Assembly (NCBI GenBank): GCA_019096065.1
Contig: JAGUCH010000002.1
Location: 16,752,501 to 16,816,500 of the forward strand
Source: Paracyclopina nana
Taxonomy: Eukaryota > Arthropoda > Copepoda > Cyclopoida > Cyclopettidae
Direction of reading: 5' to 3'
DNA length: 64,000 nucleotides
Of the stretch, positions 23,251-34,500 are shown in pieces. A program made the position numbers and the translations under genes. The number at the start of each line of letters is the position of its first letter. Positions within the stretch are counted from its first letter, which is position 1. The notes under the pieces were generated by a model that saw nothing but the letters and a program-made list of their open reading frames with translations, was not told where the DNA came from and made no database searches.

Positions 23251-23469
23251 TTTAGCCTATCCTGATCCAGGCTATGAGAAGATGGTCACCCCATAACTTA
23301 TGCATAGGAACATCAATCATCTGCGCCTTGCGAAAAACGCGGCGTGCAGCAGCACTTGCGCAATGCTTGAAATGCGTACAAGAAAAGAGGATTTTACTAC
23401 CAACGGGATATAGACGGCCACGCCCCACAGGCAGAGAGAGGCTTTGTCAGTCCCATTCCAGACTTGAAT

Positions 23470-24036
23470 ATGTTGGCATTGAAAAAAGTAGTCTTTGCTT
23501 TGAGCTGCCTTATCATTATGGCGGAATCGCGAACCAGAAGGCATTACTACTATGCTACTCCGGAGCCCACCACCAACGTTTTGGAAGATGCCTACTTATA
23601 CCCTCCACCAAAGGCGTCCGAAAAGACAATTGGCCCATTTGCCCCCGACGACTCTGGCGATGGGTTTTTTGACCCCTTCTACAGTGGTGCCAATGGCGAA
23701 GGTGAAGACCAAGGACTTTTGAACGCAGCCATGCCAGCTCTGGTCACGGGAATCTTGGCACTCGCGTTGAGCTCCATTTTTGCGCCAACCCTGAACCTGA
23801 ACGCCACAACCTCTCCCAATGCCTATCCACTGCTCTGGACCATGCTGCCAATCGGATACGAGCAGCACCAGGATCAGTACAACAACAACAACAACCAGAA
23901 CTACTATGGGAACAGTAATAACCAGTATTATGGCAGAGTGTTGAAGCAAGCCCTCGAGCAGCCCACAATTGAAAAAGTGATGCGAAAACGAGTCTTGACC
24001 AGGAGGAAAAAATCGAGGTCAAGCCTTGATCACTAG
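23470..24036 (+). CDS. Small secreted protein, unknown family
   Basis: 188 residues from the ATG at 23470. The N-terminus LKKVVFALSCLIIMAES is a clear signal peptide, followed by RTRRHYYY. A Pro/Asp/Gly-rich region carries YLYPPPK and a run of acidic residues. There is one hydrophobic stretch in the middle (LVTGILALALSSIFAP, residues about 95-112), an Asn/Gln/Tyr-rich segment (QYNNNNNQNYYG), and a strongly basic C-terminus (RKRVLTRRKKSR). Composition resembles arthropod secreted matrix or cuticle-associated proteins, but I recognise no family. It is a single exon in the same orientation as the cysteine-rich gene 0.9 kb upstream. The hydrophobic middle could instead be a membrane segment. Confidence 0.65.
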   Translation: MLALKKVVFALSCLIIMAESRTRRHYYYATPEPTTNVLEDAYLYPPPKASEKTIGPFAPDDSGDGFFDPFYSGANGEGEDQGLLNAAMPALVTGILALALSSIFAPTLNLNATTSPNAYPLLWTMLPIGYEQHQDQYNNNNNQNYYGNSNNQYYGRVLKQALEQPTIEKVMRKRVLTRRKKSRSSLDH

Positions 24037-25430
24037 GCCAAAATGTACCATATGTACCAATAACTACCATAAAATAGGAGCAATTATTTATATGGCGCGC
24101 AGCATGCAAATTCAATGGCCTTTTCTCTGTTTTTAAAAAGTTGCTAAAATATATGAGCTCCATATGAGAGTTTTCCAAGCCTGACAGCTCAAGTGTGAGC
24201 GGATGAATAAACTCGGAGCCTGTTATTGAAATGTGCATTCAAACATGAGACCTTGAGGAGTGTGTGTATCTTTGCAGCATAAGCAGGTATATTATTGGGA
24301 GTCATGCAGAAAATGCTGATTTGCCCACATTAGTTACATTACTTGCGTAAATGATGAATAAGTTTGCGGCCGCGTATCCTGGAGCCAGACTGGAATTTCA
24401 CTATATACGCCTATAGCTTATAATTCAGCACGACGCCCACGAGCAAGTCAAGAATAATGGCAGCAGCAAAGAAATGAAATGGAGGAAAAAACAAGTTTGA
24501 TGGAGCAATAGAAGTACAAGGCTATTCTATCTGGCTCAATTATTGAGGCTAAACATGATAATTAGCATTCATTGGTGATCAATGACTTTTCAGGTCTGAC
24601 CATATTTGCTAATCGCCCAATAATTGTTCCCTACTGCCTCAGCAAAAGTTAGGCCCCAAGAAAAATCCCTGAGAGGTTGGGAAAAATTTGAGAACCGAGC
24701 AACTATTTTTCATCCGAGCGTAGCGAGGAAATGAAAAATTGTGCAAGGTTCTCAAATTTTTCCCGGCCGATTAGGGACTTTTCGCGGGGCCTAACTTTTG
24801 TTAAAGGCTGTAGGGATTCATTTTTCTCATCCTGTCAATCAATTTCTAAACGCAAGCAAACAGTTTCACATTTCCGAATATCAAGAGATTTTCGTCCTTC
24901 GCTCATCCCCACGCAGCCATAAAAATCCACTCAAAATTGCACAAAGGGGTAAAGGTCAATAAAAGCCAGGAACCATCATCACAAATGCTTCGCAGCTCCA
25001 CGACAACTAGAATGTTGACGAGCGCTTGGCGGTCACTCGAGGTCACGGCCAAAAAAAAGTGATGTATCGGAATTTGAGGCATCATGATGCACACACACAA
25101 TTTCATCAACATTCTTGATGATGGCTAGAATGGGATTTGGAATCGATTTGATCAACTTTGACAGATTCGACCCCCAAAATCCTGACAGGGGACGAGGCCT
25201 ATCGGTCTGGGTTTTTTAAAAGCTTTTGCAACCAAAACCTCATCAATTTTGGTTGGTATATACTTCAGAGATCCGAGGTGGAATATTTATGCCTGGCATT
25301 TTAAATTGCCTCCGGGACTGGGCCATAACTGCCCGCATGTTTAGAAAATCATTGACTTTATATAGCAGACTGTAAAAAAATGCATTTTCTCACTCACTTC
25401 AGCTAGACAACTATTAAGATTTGCGTTATT
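24037..25430. other. Intergenic, no gene seen
   Basis: AT-rich, containing one short hairpin element (24643-24800). No exon recognised on either strand before the SELENOF 3' UTR. Confidence 0.5.
24643..24800. mobile_element. Short hairpin MITE (158 bp)
   Basis: Ends are a perfect 15-bp inverted repeat (CAAAAGTTAGGCCCC and complement), and pairing continues inward (GGTTCTCAAATTTTTCCC against GGGAAAAATTTGAGAACC). Almost the whole element folds back on itself. No target duplication is evident. Confidence 0.6.
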
Positions 25431-25491
25431 GGTGCAGATTCATCAGAATCACTTTGCCCATGTGATTTAGCAAAGGATCGTCATAGACACC
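25431..25491 (-). promoter_or_regulatory. SECIS element in the SELENOF 3' UTR
   Basis: It lies 23 nt past the stop codon of the SELENOF last exon. Lower stem: GGTGT (25491-25487) pairs with GCACC (25435-25431). Quartet: ATGA (25484-25481) opposes TGAT (25445-25442). Upper stem: GATCCTTTGC pairs with GCAAAG-T-GATT with one bulged U. The apical loop opens TAAA, supplying the unpaired AA about 12 nt from the quartet. All parts of the eukaryotic SECIS consensus are in place, and the neighbouring coding exons contain the matching in-frame UGA. Confidence 0.82.
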
Positions 25492-25514
25492 GAACTTGGG
25501 GCAGATCGTGCTAG

Positions 25515-28416
25515 CTAAGGCAAGATGCTATCCTCGCTCAAGATTTCGCCATCTTTGATGAGGTAAATGTCAAGGAATTCCTCCACCGAATCGGTGTTCC
25601 ATTTATCAATGGCAAGCGTCTATGAAAAAAGTAGGGATATACCACAATATGAAAAATAGAAGGAGTTGCCATGCCACATTGACTTGAGAGAAAACCTAAC
25701 CCAGACTTCGTCAACCACCCCTAAACCTATGTATTTTCTGAAAGCTTATGTCCCAAGGGTTCGAAATAAATAACTATAATATCCCCAAAATTGCTTAGAA
25801 AGAACTGTGATATAAAAGAGCTGAGTCGGATCGGTAAACTGAATTATAACACGAGGAAATCGTATTACAGTATATGAAATCTTAAAAATCCTCTCGACTT
25901 CTAGACAATGCTTTTTTCGCATGATAGAGCTTCAAACAAACACCTCTCATAAAATCAAAAGGGCTAACTTTTTAATTTCATTCGCAAATCTCTAGAATGG
26001 TCAGGAAAGGACATATGGAGTGCCAAACTTTATATTAAATTGTTACAAATGGTTTGCCATAACAAATGGTTTGCCACTTGAAAAATTGACCCTCTGTATC
26101 TCTTTTCTTGGTCATCCCAGCAACTTGCTTATGAAATTAAAAAAGTTAGATCTCACAATTTTGGTGGGGGTTATTGAAATGCATGACAGCATTAAAACGA
26201 AGTGGTACTAGAAGTTTTTCAAAATTTTATGTTATGGGACGCGATAGGCCAAGATTTTAAAATTGACACCATGCCACAGTAGAGTCACTCCTAATAAAGA
26301 AGTCGCATCATTGAAAAGTACGTGAAAATGCACCGTAACTTCAAGAATGCCTAAAATTGGCATTTCCTTGATAAATCCCCTTTTAAATCATATGAAAGTC
26401 ATTTTAAAGCCAGAAAAATGTGAAGAAATTAGGTTTTTAGGCACCCAATTGCCTAAATTGATCAAAAACATCCCAATTTTAATAAAAAAATAGCCACAAG
26501 TTTGGTTTTCAAAAACTAAAAACTCCGCTAAATCTCATAAGAATGCGGATATATGAACACAACATGGGTACTAAATTGGATGTACTGTAAAAAGTCCGCG
26601 ATGTGAAATGTCCAGATAAAAAAGTCCGGTTGCAAAAAGTCCAGATACTAAAAGTCCGCTCATATAAAGACCAGATATCAAAAGTCCTTTTATGTGAAGT
26701 CCCAATTTTTATAAAAGACCATAAATACAATAATATGAACCTTAATACAAGTAGATTAAAAAGTTTATCTATATCTTCTTGTGATTCTAATTTTAACTCT
26801 TGGATTGTGTTCTGCTCACGGGAATATCAAATGGTACTGATGCAATCATTTGAGGGATGATATTCTAAAGGATCCTATTATAGTTATTTATTTCGAGCTG
26901 GGGCACGTTAAGTAGGGTCATTAAATAGCTGAGCGAGGATTTTAAAATGGGAAAACTCAAGTGCAGCTTTACTAGCCCGAGCCTGCGAGGGCTGTAATTG
27001 TACGAGTGTTTTTTTTTATACTAATTATTAGTTTATTAATCCCCATTACCAGTCCATAAGGCCATTATCAGTCCATAAGGCCACTGAACTTGAACAGGGA
27101 ACTGAAGATACATCAGACTTCAGCCCTGTTTTACAAAGTAGCCAATTTCCAATTGAACAAAGTCAGAAAAAGCGAATAAATACAGAAGACTCTTTCATTG
27201 ATAAGTCAAACATTATTCAATCAAAGCAGCGTCGGTAACTTTGTTTCACAAATTAAATGCATGCATTAATGTTTTATCAAAGAATTATTATTGATATCTG
27301 TACAAAAATAGTCTTTGTAGAGTGTACTTTTTACATCAGGACTTTTTACATTAGGACTTCATATATTAGGACTTTTTACATGAGGATTTTATATATAAGG
27401 ACTTTTGACATTGCGGACTTTTTACAGTATTCCCACTAAATTATTCCAAGGTGTCCTACTGAAGTTTTTTGGAAAGCATCTTTGAGGAATGCTGAAGTCC
27501 AAGGGATCTAGGCACATAAGATTTTTTCCTAGTTTTCGTGCAGCCTTTTGGCATAGAGTTTCATAGACAAAATCTGAGTTTGATAAAATAAAATCTCCAA
27601 AGATAACATTTTAGTTGCCCAAAAAACATCATGGAAGTCAATTTTGAAGTGTTAGCATCAATCTAGAGCCGAATTAGTGATGGCCTTTTTCGCAGAAGTT
27701 TCAATGAAAACGATGCGACTTTTTTGTTAGGAGTGACCCTTCTGTGGCATGCGAGTCCCCATAAAATAAGCTTTTAGAATATGTATGACTTTTGGGTGGT
27801 TGAGAGAGTTTGGGTAAAGAACTCCACCAGGTCAAAGTGATATGCATTATTACCTCGATAACGGTCTCGTCGTCGTCGAGCAATTTGATGACAGGATCGG
27901 CACCTCTGACGTACTTAATGGTCAAGCCGCTGTACCTGCGCGGGGAAAAGAGAAAACATAGCGCGCGGCCTGGAACTGTAATAATAACACCTCTACTACC
28001 TCTTGGGGCGGTCACTTTTGATAAAGGCCTGCACCTGAGGGTACGCACCTGCAATTATGCCGCAATTAATGAACAACGCCTCGCATAGCATAGCACTGCA
28101 AAATACGAACCCAGTCGTCATCCGCACACTTCAAGGATGGCCTTGGGATACTTGGTCTCCTCCAATTTGCGGCCGTCGTCGCTGCAGCATTTGCGACAAT
28201 TGCTCACCAGGCTCGAAGCCACTCCGAATCGTGACAGATCATCGCAGGACGAGCAGAGCAGTTCGCCTCGGTTGAAGCCCAAGCTTTTGCACTCCTCGGG
28301 GCTCAGCTCTTGTCCGAGCGACAAGTGGGCGAGCTATTTCAAGGCAAAACTTGATTTTACCCAATTAATAATATTCTTTCACGCCTTACCGCGATGAACA
28401 ACGAGAGAATTTTCAT
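25515..28416 (-). CDS. SELENOF: SELENOF (15-kDa selenoprotein, Sep15), with UGA = selenocysteine
   Basis: Five coding exons: 28416-28390, 28333-28111, 28048-28000, 27935-27854 and 25619-25515. All are bounded by GT-AG with matching phases, giving 161 residues (human 165). The N-terminus MKILSLFIALAHLSLGQE is a signal peptide. A cysteine-rich domain that in known homologues binds UGGT follows (LLCSSCDD, CRKCC). The thioredoxin-like domain starts AILEVCG-U-RLG: the codon after CG is TGA (28120-28118), in frame and within the exon, where Sep15 has selenocysteine (residue 81). It continues AYPQVQAFIKSDRPKR, GLTIKYVRGADPVIKLLDDD and WNTDSVEEFL. The protein is an ER-resident redox factor in glycoprotein folding quality control. 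Ordinary gene finders would stop at the TGA and lose the C-terminal half. The last intron (2.2 kb) holds a foldback element. The gene is divergent from RACK1, 382 bp away. Confidence 0.92.
26578..27434 (+). mobile_element. Foldback element B in the last SELENOF intron
   Basis: 857 bp. Inverted ends read TACTGTAAAAAGTCCGC and its complement. Each arm is an array of roughly 15-bp units ending in AGTCC (left arm about 26580-26710, right arm about 27320-27434 in complement). The flanks carry an 8-bp direct repeat ACTAAATT (26570-26577 and 27435-27442). Same design as foldback A. No coding capacity. Confidence 0.75.
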
Positions 28417-28798
28417 GGCTTTTCACCTACGGAGCCATTCTCTGAAATCCGAAAAAATGACACGTAATGCTCAAGCTCACGGCGAACTTGAGAAGAATCA
28501 GCTGCTTTGAAGCAAAACAAGGCTTTCCACAGATCTCAACGTTGGAGCGCGGAGTAGAGCTCTGTGGAAGCGGTTGTTTTGTTCGCCGGAAAAATAAAGC
28601 AGCGTTACCTCACTCACTTTTCAGCTCGCGGAAAATCTATTAATTTGGCGTTTTTTCCCGCGATTTGACGCCTTCCTCTCTACATAATAATCAAAACACT
28701 GTAGCGCGAGGAAGCGGTCCTTTTCCGGAACGTGGCTGCTAGCTTCAGTTCACTGCTTTTGTGAGAAATCAGCCTCCGACTTCTTTTTTGCTGCGACG
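28417..28798. promoter_or_regulatory. Shared divergent promoter region of SELENOF and RACK1
   Basis: 382 bp between the two start codons, transcribed outward in both directions. No TATA box was recognised. A pyrimidine-rich stretch lies near the RACK1 start, as is usual for translation-related genes, but the start site cannot be fixed by eye. Confidence 0.5.
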
Positions 28799-29807
28799 AT
28801 GGCGGAAACTCTCCAGCTTCGCGGAACCCTCGAGGGGCACAGCGGATGGGTGACTCAGATCGCCACCAACCCCAAGTACCCCGACGTCATCTTGAGCGCC
28901 TCCCGGGACAAGACTTTGATCGTGTGGAAAATCACCCGCGACGACCAGTACGGAGTCCCCCAGAAGCGTCTCCATGGCCACGGCCACTTTGTCTCCGACG
29001 TCGTCCTCTCCTCCGATGGACACTTTGCCCTCTCCGGGTCCTGGGACAAGAACCTGCGCTTGTGGGACTTGTCCGCTGGCCGCTCCACCAGGCGCTTCGA
29101 GGACCACACCGGCGATGTCATGAGCGTGGCCTTCTCTGCTGACAACCGTCAGATCGTCAGCGGCTCCAGGGACAAGACCATCAAGCTGTGGAACACGTTG
29201 GCCCAGTGCAAGTACACCATCCAGGAGGAGGGTCACACCGAGTGGGTGTCCTGCGTGAGGTTCTCGCCCAACAACCAGAACCCCATCATTGTCTCTTGCG
29301 GCTGGGACAGATACGTCAAGGTGAGCACTTTGTTTTCCAGCCTCTTGATCATTTGCTGATCCGACTTGATTCCAGGTCTGGAACTTGACCAACTGCAAGT
29401 TGAAGACCAACCACATCGGTCACACCGGCTACTTGAACACAGTGACCATGTCTCCCGACGGCTCGCTGTGCGCATCCGGTGGCAAGGACGCCAAGGCCAT
29501 GCTTTGGGACCTCAATGATGGCAAGCACTTGTACACCCTCGACCATGCGGACACCATCAACTCGCTCTGCTTCTCGCCCAACCGCTATTGGCTCTGCGCC
29601 GCCACCGGCCCATCCATTAAAATCTGGGACCTCGAGAGCAAGAACATGGTTGAGGAGTTGCGCCCCGAGGTGCCCGGCAATTCATCCCGCGCTGGACCCC
29701 CTCAATGCTTGTCGATGGCCTGGTCTGCTGACGGTCAAACCTTGTTTGCTGGCTATTCCGATAATATGATCCGCGTGTGGCAAGTCTCCACTCTGTCCAC
29801 CCGCTAA
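28799..29807 (+). CDS. RACK1: RACK1, WD40 ribosome-associated scaffold
   Basis: Two exons, 28799-29320 and 29376-29807, split by a 55-bp intron (GTGAGC to CCAG). The 317-residue product matches the family length exactly. It is a seven-bladed WD40 propeller with repeats ending in WD-like dipeptides (TLIVWK, NLRLWD, TIKLWN, YVKVWN, KAMLWD, SIKIWD, MIRVWQ). It opens with [20 protein letters not shown], characteristic of RACK1/Gnb2l1. It binds the 40S ribosome head near the mRNA exit and docks protein kinase C and other signalling proteins. A poly(A) signal lies 123 bp downstream. The last part of exon 2 and the 3' UTR are repeated twice more downstream (see 29723-30612). Confidence 0.97.
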
Positions 29808-30612
29808 GTATGTGCTGGATGATTTTGGTTGTAACGCCTATTATAGCTTCTATAATAATCGCCGAAGAGCCTGATGGCCTCTCCGAGGCTGTCATCAGCT
29901 TGAAGCGGTCATTGCCAAAATGGTCCGATAAATAAAACATCCTAAATCGAAAACTCTCTCACAACTTCTCTTGTATTTTGGTCACTATTTCAGTTTTGTG
30001 CAAGCTCACTTTTACCTTGGCCTTGGTAGACTTTTGTTAGGTCTGCTGACGGTCAAACCTTGTTTGCTGGCTATTCTAATAGTATGTTCCACATGTGGCA
30101 AGCCTACACTATATGCACAAGTTAAGCATGTGCTGGATGAGTTTGGTTCAACGCTTATTATAGTGAAGCGGTCATTGCCGAAATGGTCCGATTAACAAAA
30201 CATCCAAAATCGAAATAACAAAAAAATCCTTAGACTTCTCTTGTATTTTGGTCGCTATTTTAGTTTCGTGCAAGCTCATTTTTACCTTGGCCTTGGTCGA
30301 CTTTTGTTAGGTCTGCTGACGGTCAAACCTTGTTTGCTAGCTATTCTCATAGTATGTTCCACATGTGGCAAGTCTTCACTCTATCCACAAGCTTAGTATG
30401 TGCTGGATGAGTTTGGTTGGAATGCCTATTATAGCTACTATAATAATCGCCTCACAGCCTGATGGCCTCTCCAAGGCTGTCATCAGCTTGAAGCGGTCAT
30501 TGCCAAAGTGGTCCGATAAATATAACATCCAAAATCGAAAAAACTAAAAATTCCTTGGACTCCTGTTTTCATGCAAGCTCATTTTAGCCTTAGTCGACTT
30601 TCGTGAGGTTTC
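29723..30612 (+). repeat. Three tandem copies of the RACK1 3' end
   Basis: Units at 29723-30040, 30041-30310 and 30311-30612 each start GTCTGCTGACGGTCAAACC and run through the last 28 codons, the stop and the 3' UTR. The first is the real gene end. Copies 2 and 3 have decayed coding parts (for example GYSNSMFHMW instead of [10 protein letters not shown]). Each duplicated unit is preceded by CTTTTGTTAG, so its edge reads AG|GT. Confidence 0.88.
29931..29936 (+). terminator. RACK1 poly(A) signal
   Basis: AATAAA 123 bp after the stop codon. The duplicated units have altered versions (GATTAACAAAAC, GATAAATATAAC). Confidence 0.65.
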
Positions 30613-31505
30613 TTGAGGAAACTGTGATATGCTCATATACTTAACTTTCATGAAAGGCATGTCTTGTAAGAGCTTAGGAAAAAGTGGAGAAATGCTTCTT
30701 GGCTTAATGCTGTAACTAAACATTTTATGAATTGTCTTTTTTCATAACACTTTCCCAACTTATGCAAATATGGGTACTAACTAAAACTGTCCAAATATTT
30801 TGCAGCTTTCTATTTCCACTGCTAGAAAGCTTGGTTTTGAAGCTTTCCAAATTGGTGCTGGGCTCGTCGATGATCTAACATTTCGTTCAAAGAATCTAGA
30901 GAAAAAGCAACCTCTAGGATTCTCCAATCTCTTAAAAAGTACACCACGTAGTACGTACCTTGACAGTTCAATTAGTATTTATCAGGTACTCCTATATTAG
31001 TATTCCTATCATGAGTTAATTTCCACAGTTGGAATGTGTTTAAGTATTCAGCTATGCTCAAGGATAGATCATATGACATGAGACTATTTACTAAAAAATG
31101 TTAATTATAATTATACCGAAAAATATCTGCAACAAAAAAGCCTCAAGTATTATTATAGCTTGAAACAAGATTTGAAACATGTGAAACAGTTTGAGCTAAA
31201 AACAATTTTTAAGCTTGAGAAATAGCTGTTGTGACCTATGCTTATTTCAAGAATAAATATAGACATGTACTGAAGAAAGAAGTTTTTATGGATCTTTTAC
31301 TGTATGGGCCTGGATTTCAAAGGTACCAAGAAGGGCTAGAGCCAAATTTGCTATATCATAGTATTATATTTCGAAATCTAAAATATCAAATGCTATGTGA
31401 TGATTAGTCATAAAATTGAAATAATAGACAGGAAACTATTGTTTGAAGCAGTCAAGACATATGAAAATACTTTTCAAATCACACGATGAAATATATAAAG
31501 TTAAG
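30613..31505. other. Intergenic between RACK1 repeats and HIP1 3' end
   Basis: AT-rich, no gene or repeat family recognised. It contains the convergent 3' ends of RACK1 (plus) and HIP1 (minus). Confidence 0.45.
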
Positions 31506-34500
31506 TTATTGCTCGTTGATCTGAAGTGAGTGTTGCCCATCTGTAGGTTTCGCATACTGATGTTTTCGTATGGCAAAGAGTTTGGATCGCTGCTTCTCCA
31601 GCTCGGACTCCAGCTCAAGAACCTTGATCTGCACTTCCATCTCCAGCTTTTTGGACTGGTGCACGGAGAGTGCCATCAAATCAACTAGATTGTCACTGGC
31701 TGCCAGCTGCGAGGCGCAAGCTCTGCACGTGGCTATGACTTTGGCCGTGGCCTCCCCGACGGCCTTGGAAGTAGCGGAGAGGACTTCCAGCCTTTTCGAG
31801 CCCTTTTTGGCCTTCACCCTGGACGCCAAGACCATCTGAGCTGTGCTGCCAGCGATCTCCTGCGAGGCCACCATAAGCTCTTCAAATTTGCCTCGGCCAG
31901 AGACGACCGCGTCCGCAGCATCCACCAGACATTTGGCACCCCCTCCAATGTCCTTGGCAGCCGAGATGAGGCCCTGAGACCACTTTTGGTTCCTCTGGTA
32001 AAACTCCTTGGCAAACGTGCCCGAGTCATCCGTGATTTCAGCCTGCAGCTGCCTCGCGTCCTGGATCAAGGTTTGCACTGCGTTCAAGAGAGTGCTGCAC
32101 GAGTCGAGGATCTGGAGGTCCACTTCGATGTTCTTCTTTTGAGCCTCGTTGGCTCGGGCTGCCAGCATCAGCTTCTCCATGGCCGCAGCAGCCTCGGCGA
32201 TGGCATTGTGCATATCCTTGATCTCCTTGTCCACATCTTCGCTGGGGTCGCTTGCGCTCCTGGCCAGGGTGGCAATTTGGTGGCTGGTCTCTTCCTGGAA
32301 TGCCAGCCAGATTGGCTGGAAGTCGTGAGGAGAAGACTCCAATTTGGCCATCAGTTCGCTGCCAATTTCGTAGAGACGAAGGAGCTGCACCGTGTCCGTG
32401 TTTGCATAGGGCATCAGATGCATCAAGGCGGAGGAGACGAGGGACACGGCCTTGTCTTGGGCCAAAGTGGCCTCGCCAGCTTCCTGAGAGGAGAGGAGTG
32501 AGGCATTGAAATGGCTGCCAGAGAAGAGCGAGTCCAGGCTCGGAACTCCGCCACTCATGCTTTTCTCCGCGGACAAAAACTCCTCGGTGGACTTGAGCCT
32601 CCATGTGACTTGATCTCGCCACAGCTGGGTGATCGTGTCCAGTTTCACGTGGAGCAACTGTCTGGCCTCCTCAAGGCCACGCACCTTGTTTTCCAAGTCG
32701 GCCCTTTTCCCAGCCTCGTTGGCCTGCCCAGCCTCCAAAGCCTTCAGTGATAGCTCCTTGGACATGAGTGACACCTCCAAGCTGCTCAGCTTCTCGTCAA
32801 ACAATTTGAAAGCCTCATCATGATGATTAGCATGTTGTAACTCGATCGAGTGACGTGAGCAGAAATCTCGAAGGCTCGTTTCCAGGTGAGCGTACTTCTG
32901 GTTGAGCAGCTCGTGCTTGGATGTCATCTCAATCAGCTTCTTGTCACCGTCGCCCTTCAGCCTGAGCAGAGCGATGTGATCCGTCCGCAGCTTCTGGTAG
33001 GCGCTCTTCAGCTTCTCCAGCTTGCCATCCGCTGGAGCAGTGGCAGCTTCAGCAGCGTTGTTGTTGGAAAATTCCGACATTGCCTTCCGGAGCATTTCGA
33101 GCTCTTCGCGCTGCTGCTTGTCCTTGGCAGAAAAGTCCTGCTCCAAGCGAAGGCGGTGCTTCTGCTCGGTCTCCAGCATTTGGAGCACCATTTGGTATCT
33201 GGAGGAGAGGTCGCTGTACTCTTGCTGGATGTACGCCATGGCAGCATTCTCCGACTCGTCCGCAGTGCTCACCAGCTCATCGTACGTCTGGATCTCGTAG
33301 TGCTGCTGCTCAATATCCTCAAGCTCAATGCTGCTGCTCCTCTCGGACATCTTGTGGAGGGTGTCGAAGAAGTGGGAAATGTCCTCGGAAAGCCTGGGGA
33401 TTTGCACCAGAGCCCGGAGGTACTGCAAGTTGCTCATGTCCTCGTACAACCTCCTGAGAGTGCTGTGGATTTCTGCGAATCGCGACCTGTGACCGGACAG
33501 GGTGTCCCAAGGCAGAGCCCGGTGCAAATACCTCATGAGGCTCGTGGTCAGCTCGAGGAGCCGAGAAGCGTCGTTGGTGCAAGGAGCCAGAGCTGCCAAC
33601 CGGCATTGGCCCGAGAGGGTGAGCGAGAACGACCGGTTTCCAAGCTCGAAAGTGTCAAAGACAGTCTTCATCATCACGGCTGTGGCCTCCATTTGGTCAA
33701 GGAAGTCGACTCCGAGCTCAAAGAGGTCGCCTGCGTCGATATTTTCCAGCTCAGACGACTTCATGGCAAAGTTGCCCGGCACGGACTTGTTCTTGTTGTG
33801 GAACATGAGCTTCCGAATGATCATGCTGCCATACTTGACCACCAATTGCCCGTATGACGAGCCTCCCACTGTGGCATGACTCCTGCACACATCCTCTGTA
33901 ATTAAAAAATATCGAACATTACATACAAGGTTTTTTGGCCATTGGCCAACATAAGCTATATCTCCTTTCAATCTCAAGCTTTTCTAGCTCGTCCTGATCT
34001 TGGTTAAAATAAAATCTTAAATGAGCGAATTCAAAAGCCAAAAAAATTGCCTGGGTTCAAATGCTAATATGATTCACCAAGAAGACTTATCCAGGTACAT
34101 TTCAAAAGTTCATACCAAAAAATGGCCTGAAAAAAGAAGGCCGAGTAAAAGATTCTGTTGGAAACTCATTTTTGCTACCCCTCCCCCTGCATGTATAGCA
34201 AGAAATTATCGGTACATGTGTTCCGTGTCCGCAAAAATCCGCTCGGCAAAAATCCGTTCAGCAGAAATCCGTCAATTGAAAATTCGATTAATCATAGCAA
34301 CTTGACCCAATCATGGTCATATTTTGTTGTACTTGCATAATTTACTCTATTTTTCAACTTTGCAACTTGGGTACAAAATCATTGACTTGAATTTATGCTT
34401 AGAACACCACCCAGGATTTCATCCTTCTTTCAAATATTGCATATCTTTAAATTCAGAACCGTAAAACGGATGGTTTTTTTGCACCAGAATGTACAAAAAA

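Noticed and set aside
28769-29416. A 215-codon minus-strand frame opposite RACK1
   Set aside because: Antisense shadow of the strongly codon-biased RACK1 exon, crossing its intron.
32038-33857. Long frames opposite HIP1 (for example 32886-33857 plus)
   Set aside because: Shadows of the Leu/Glu-rich coiled-coil coding strand; the HIP1 frame has clear domain matches.
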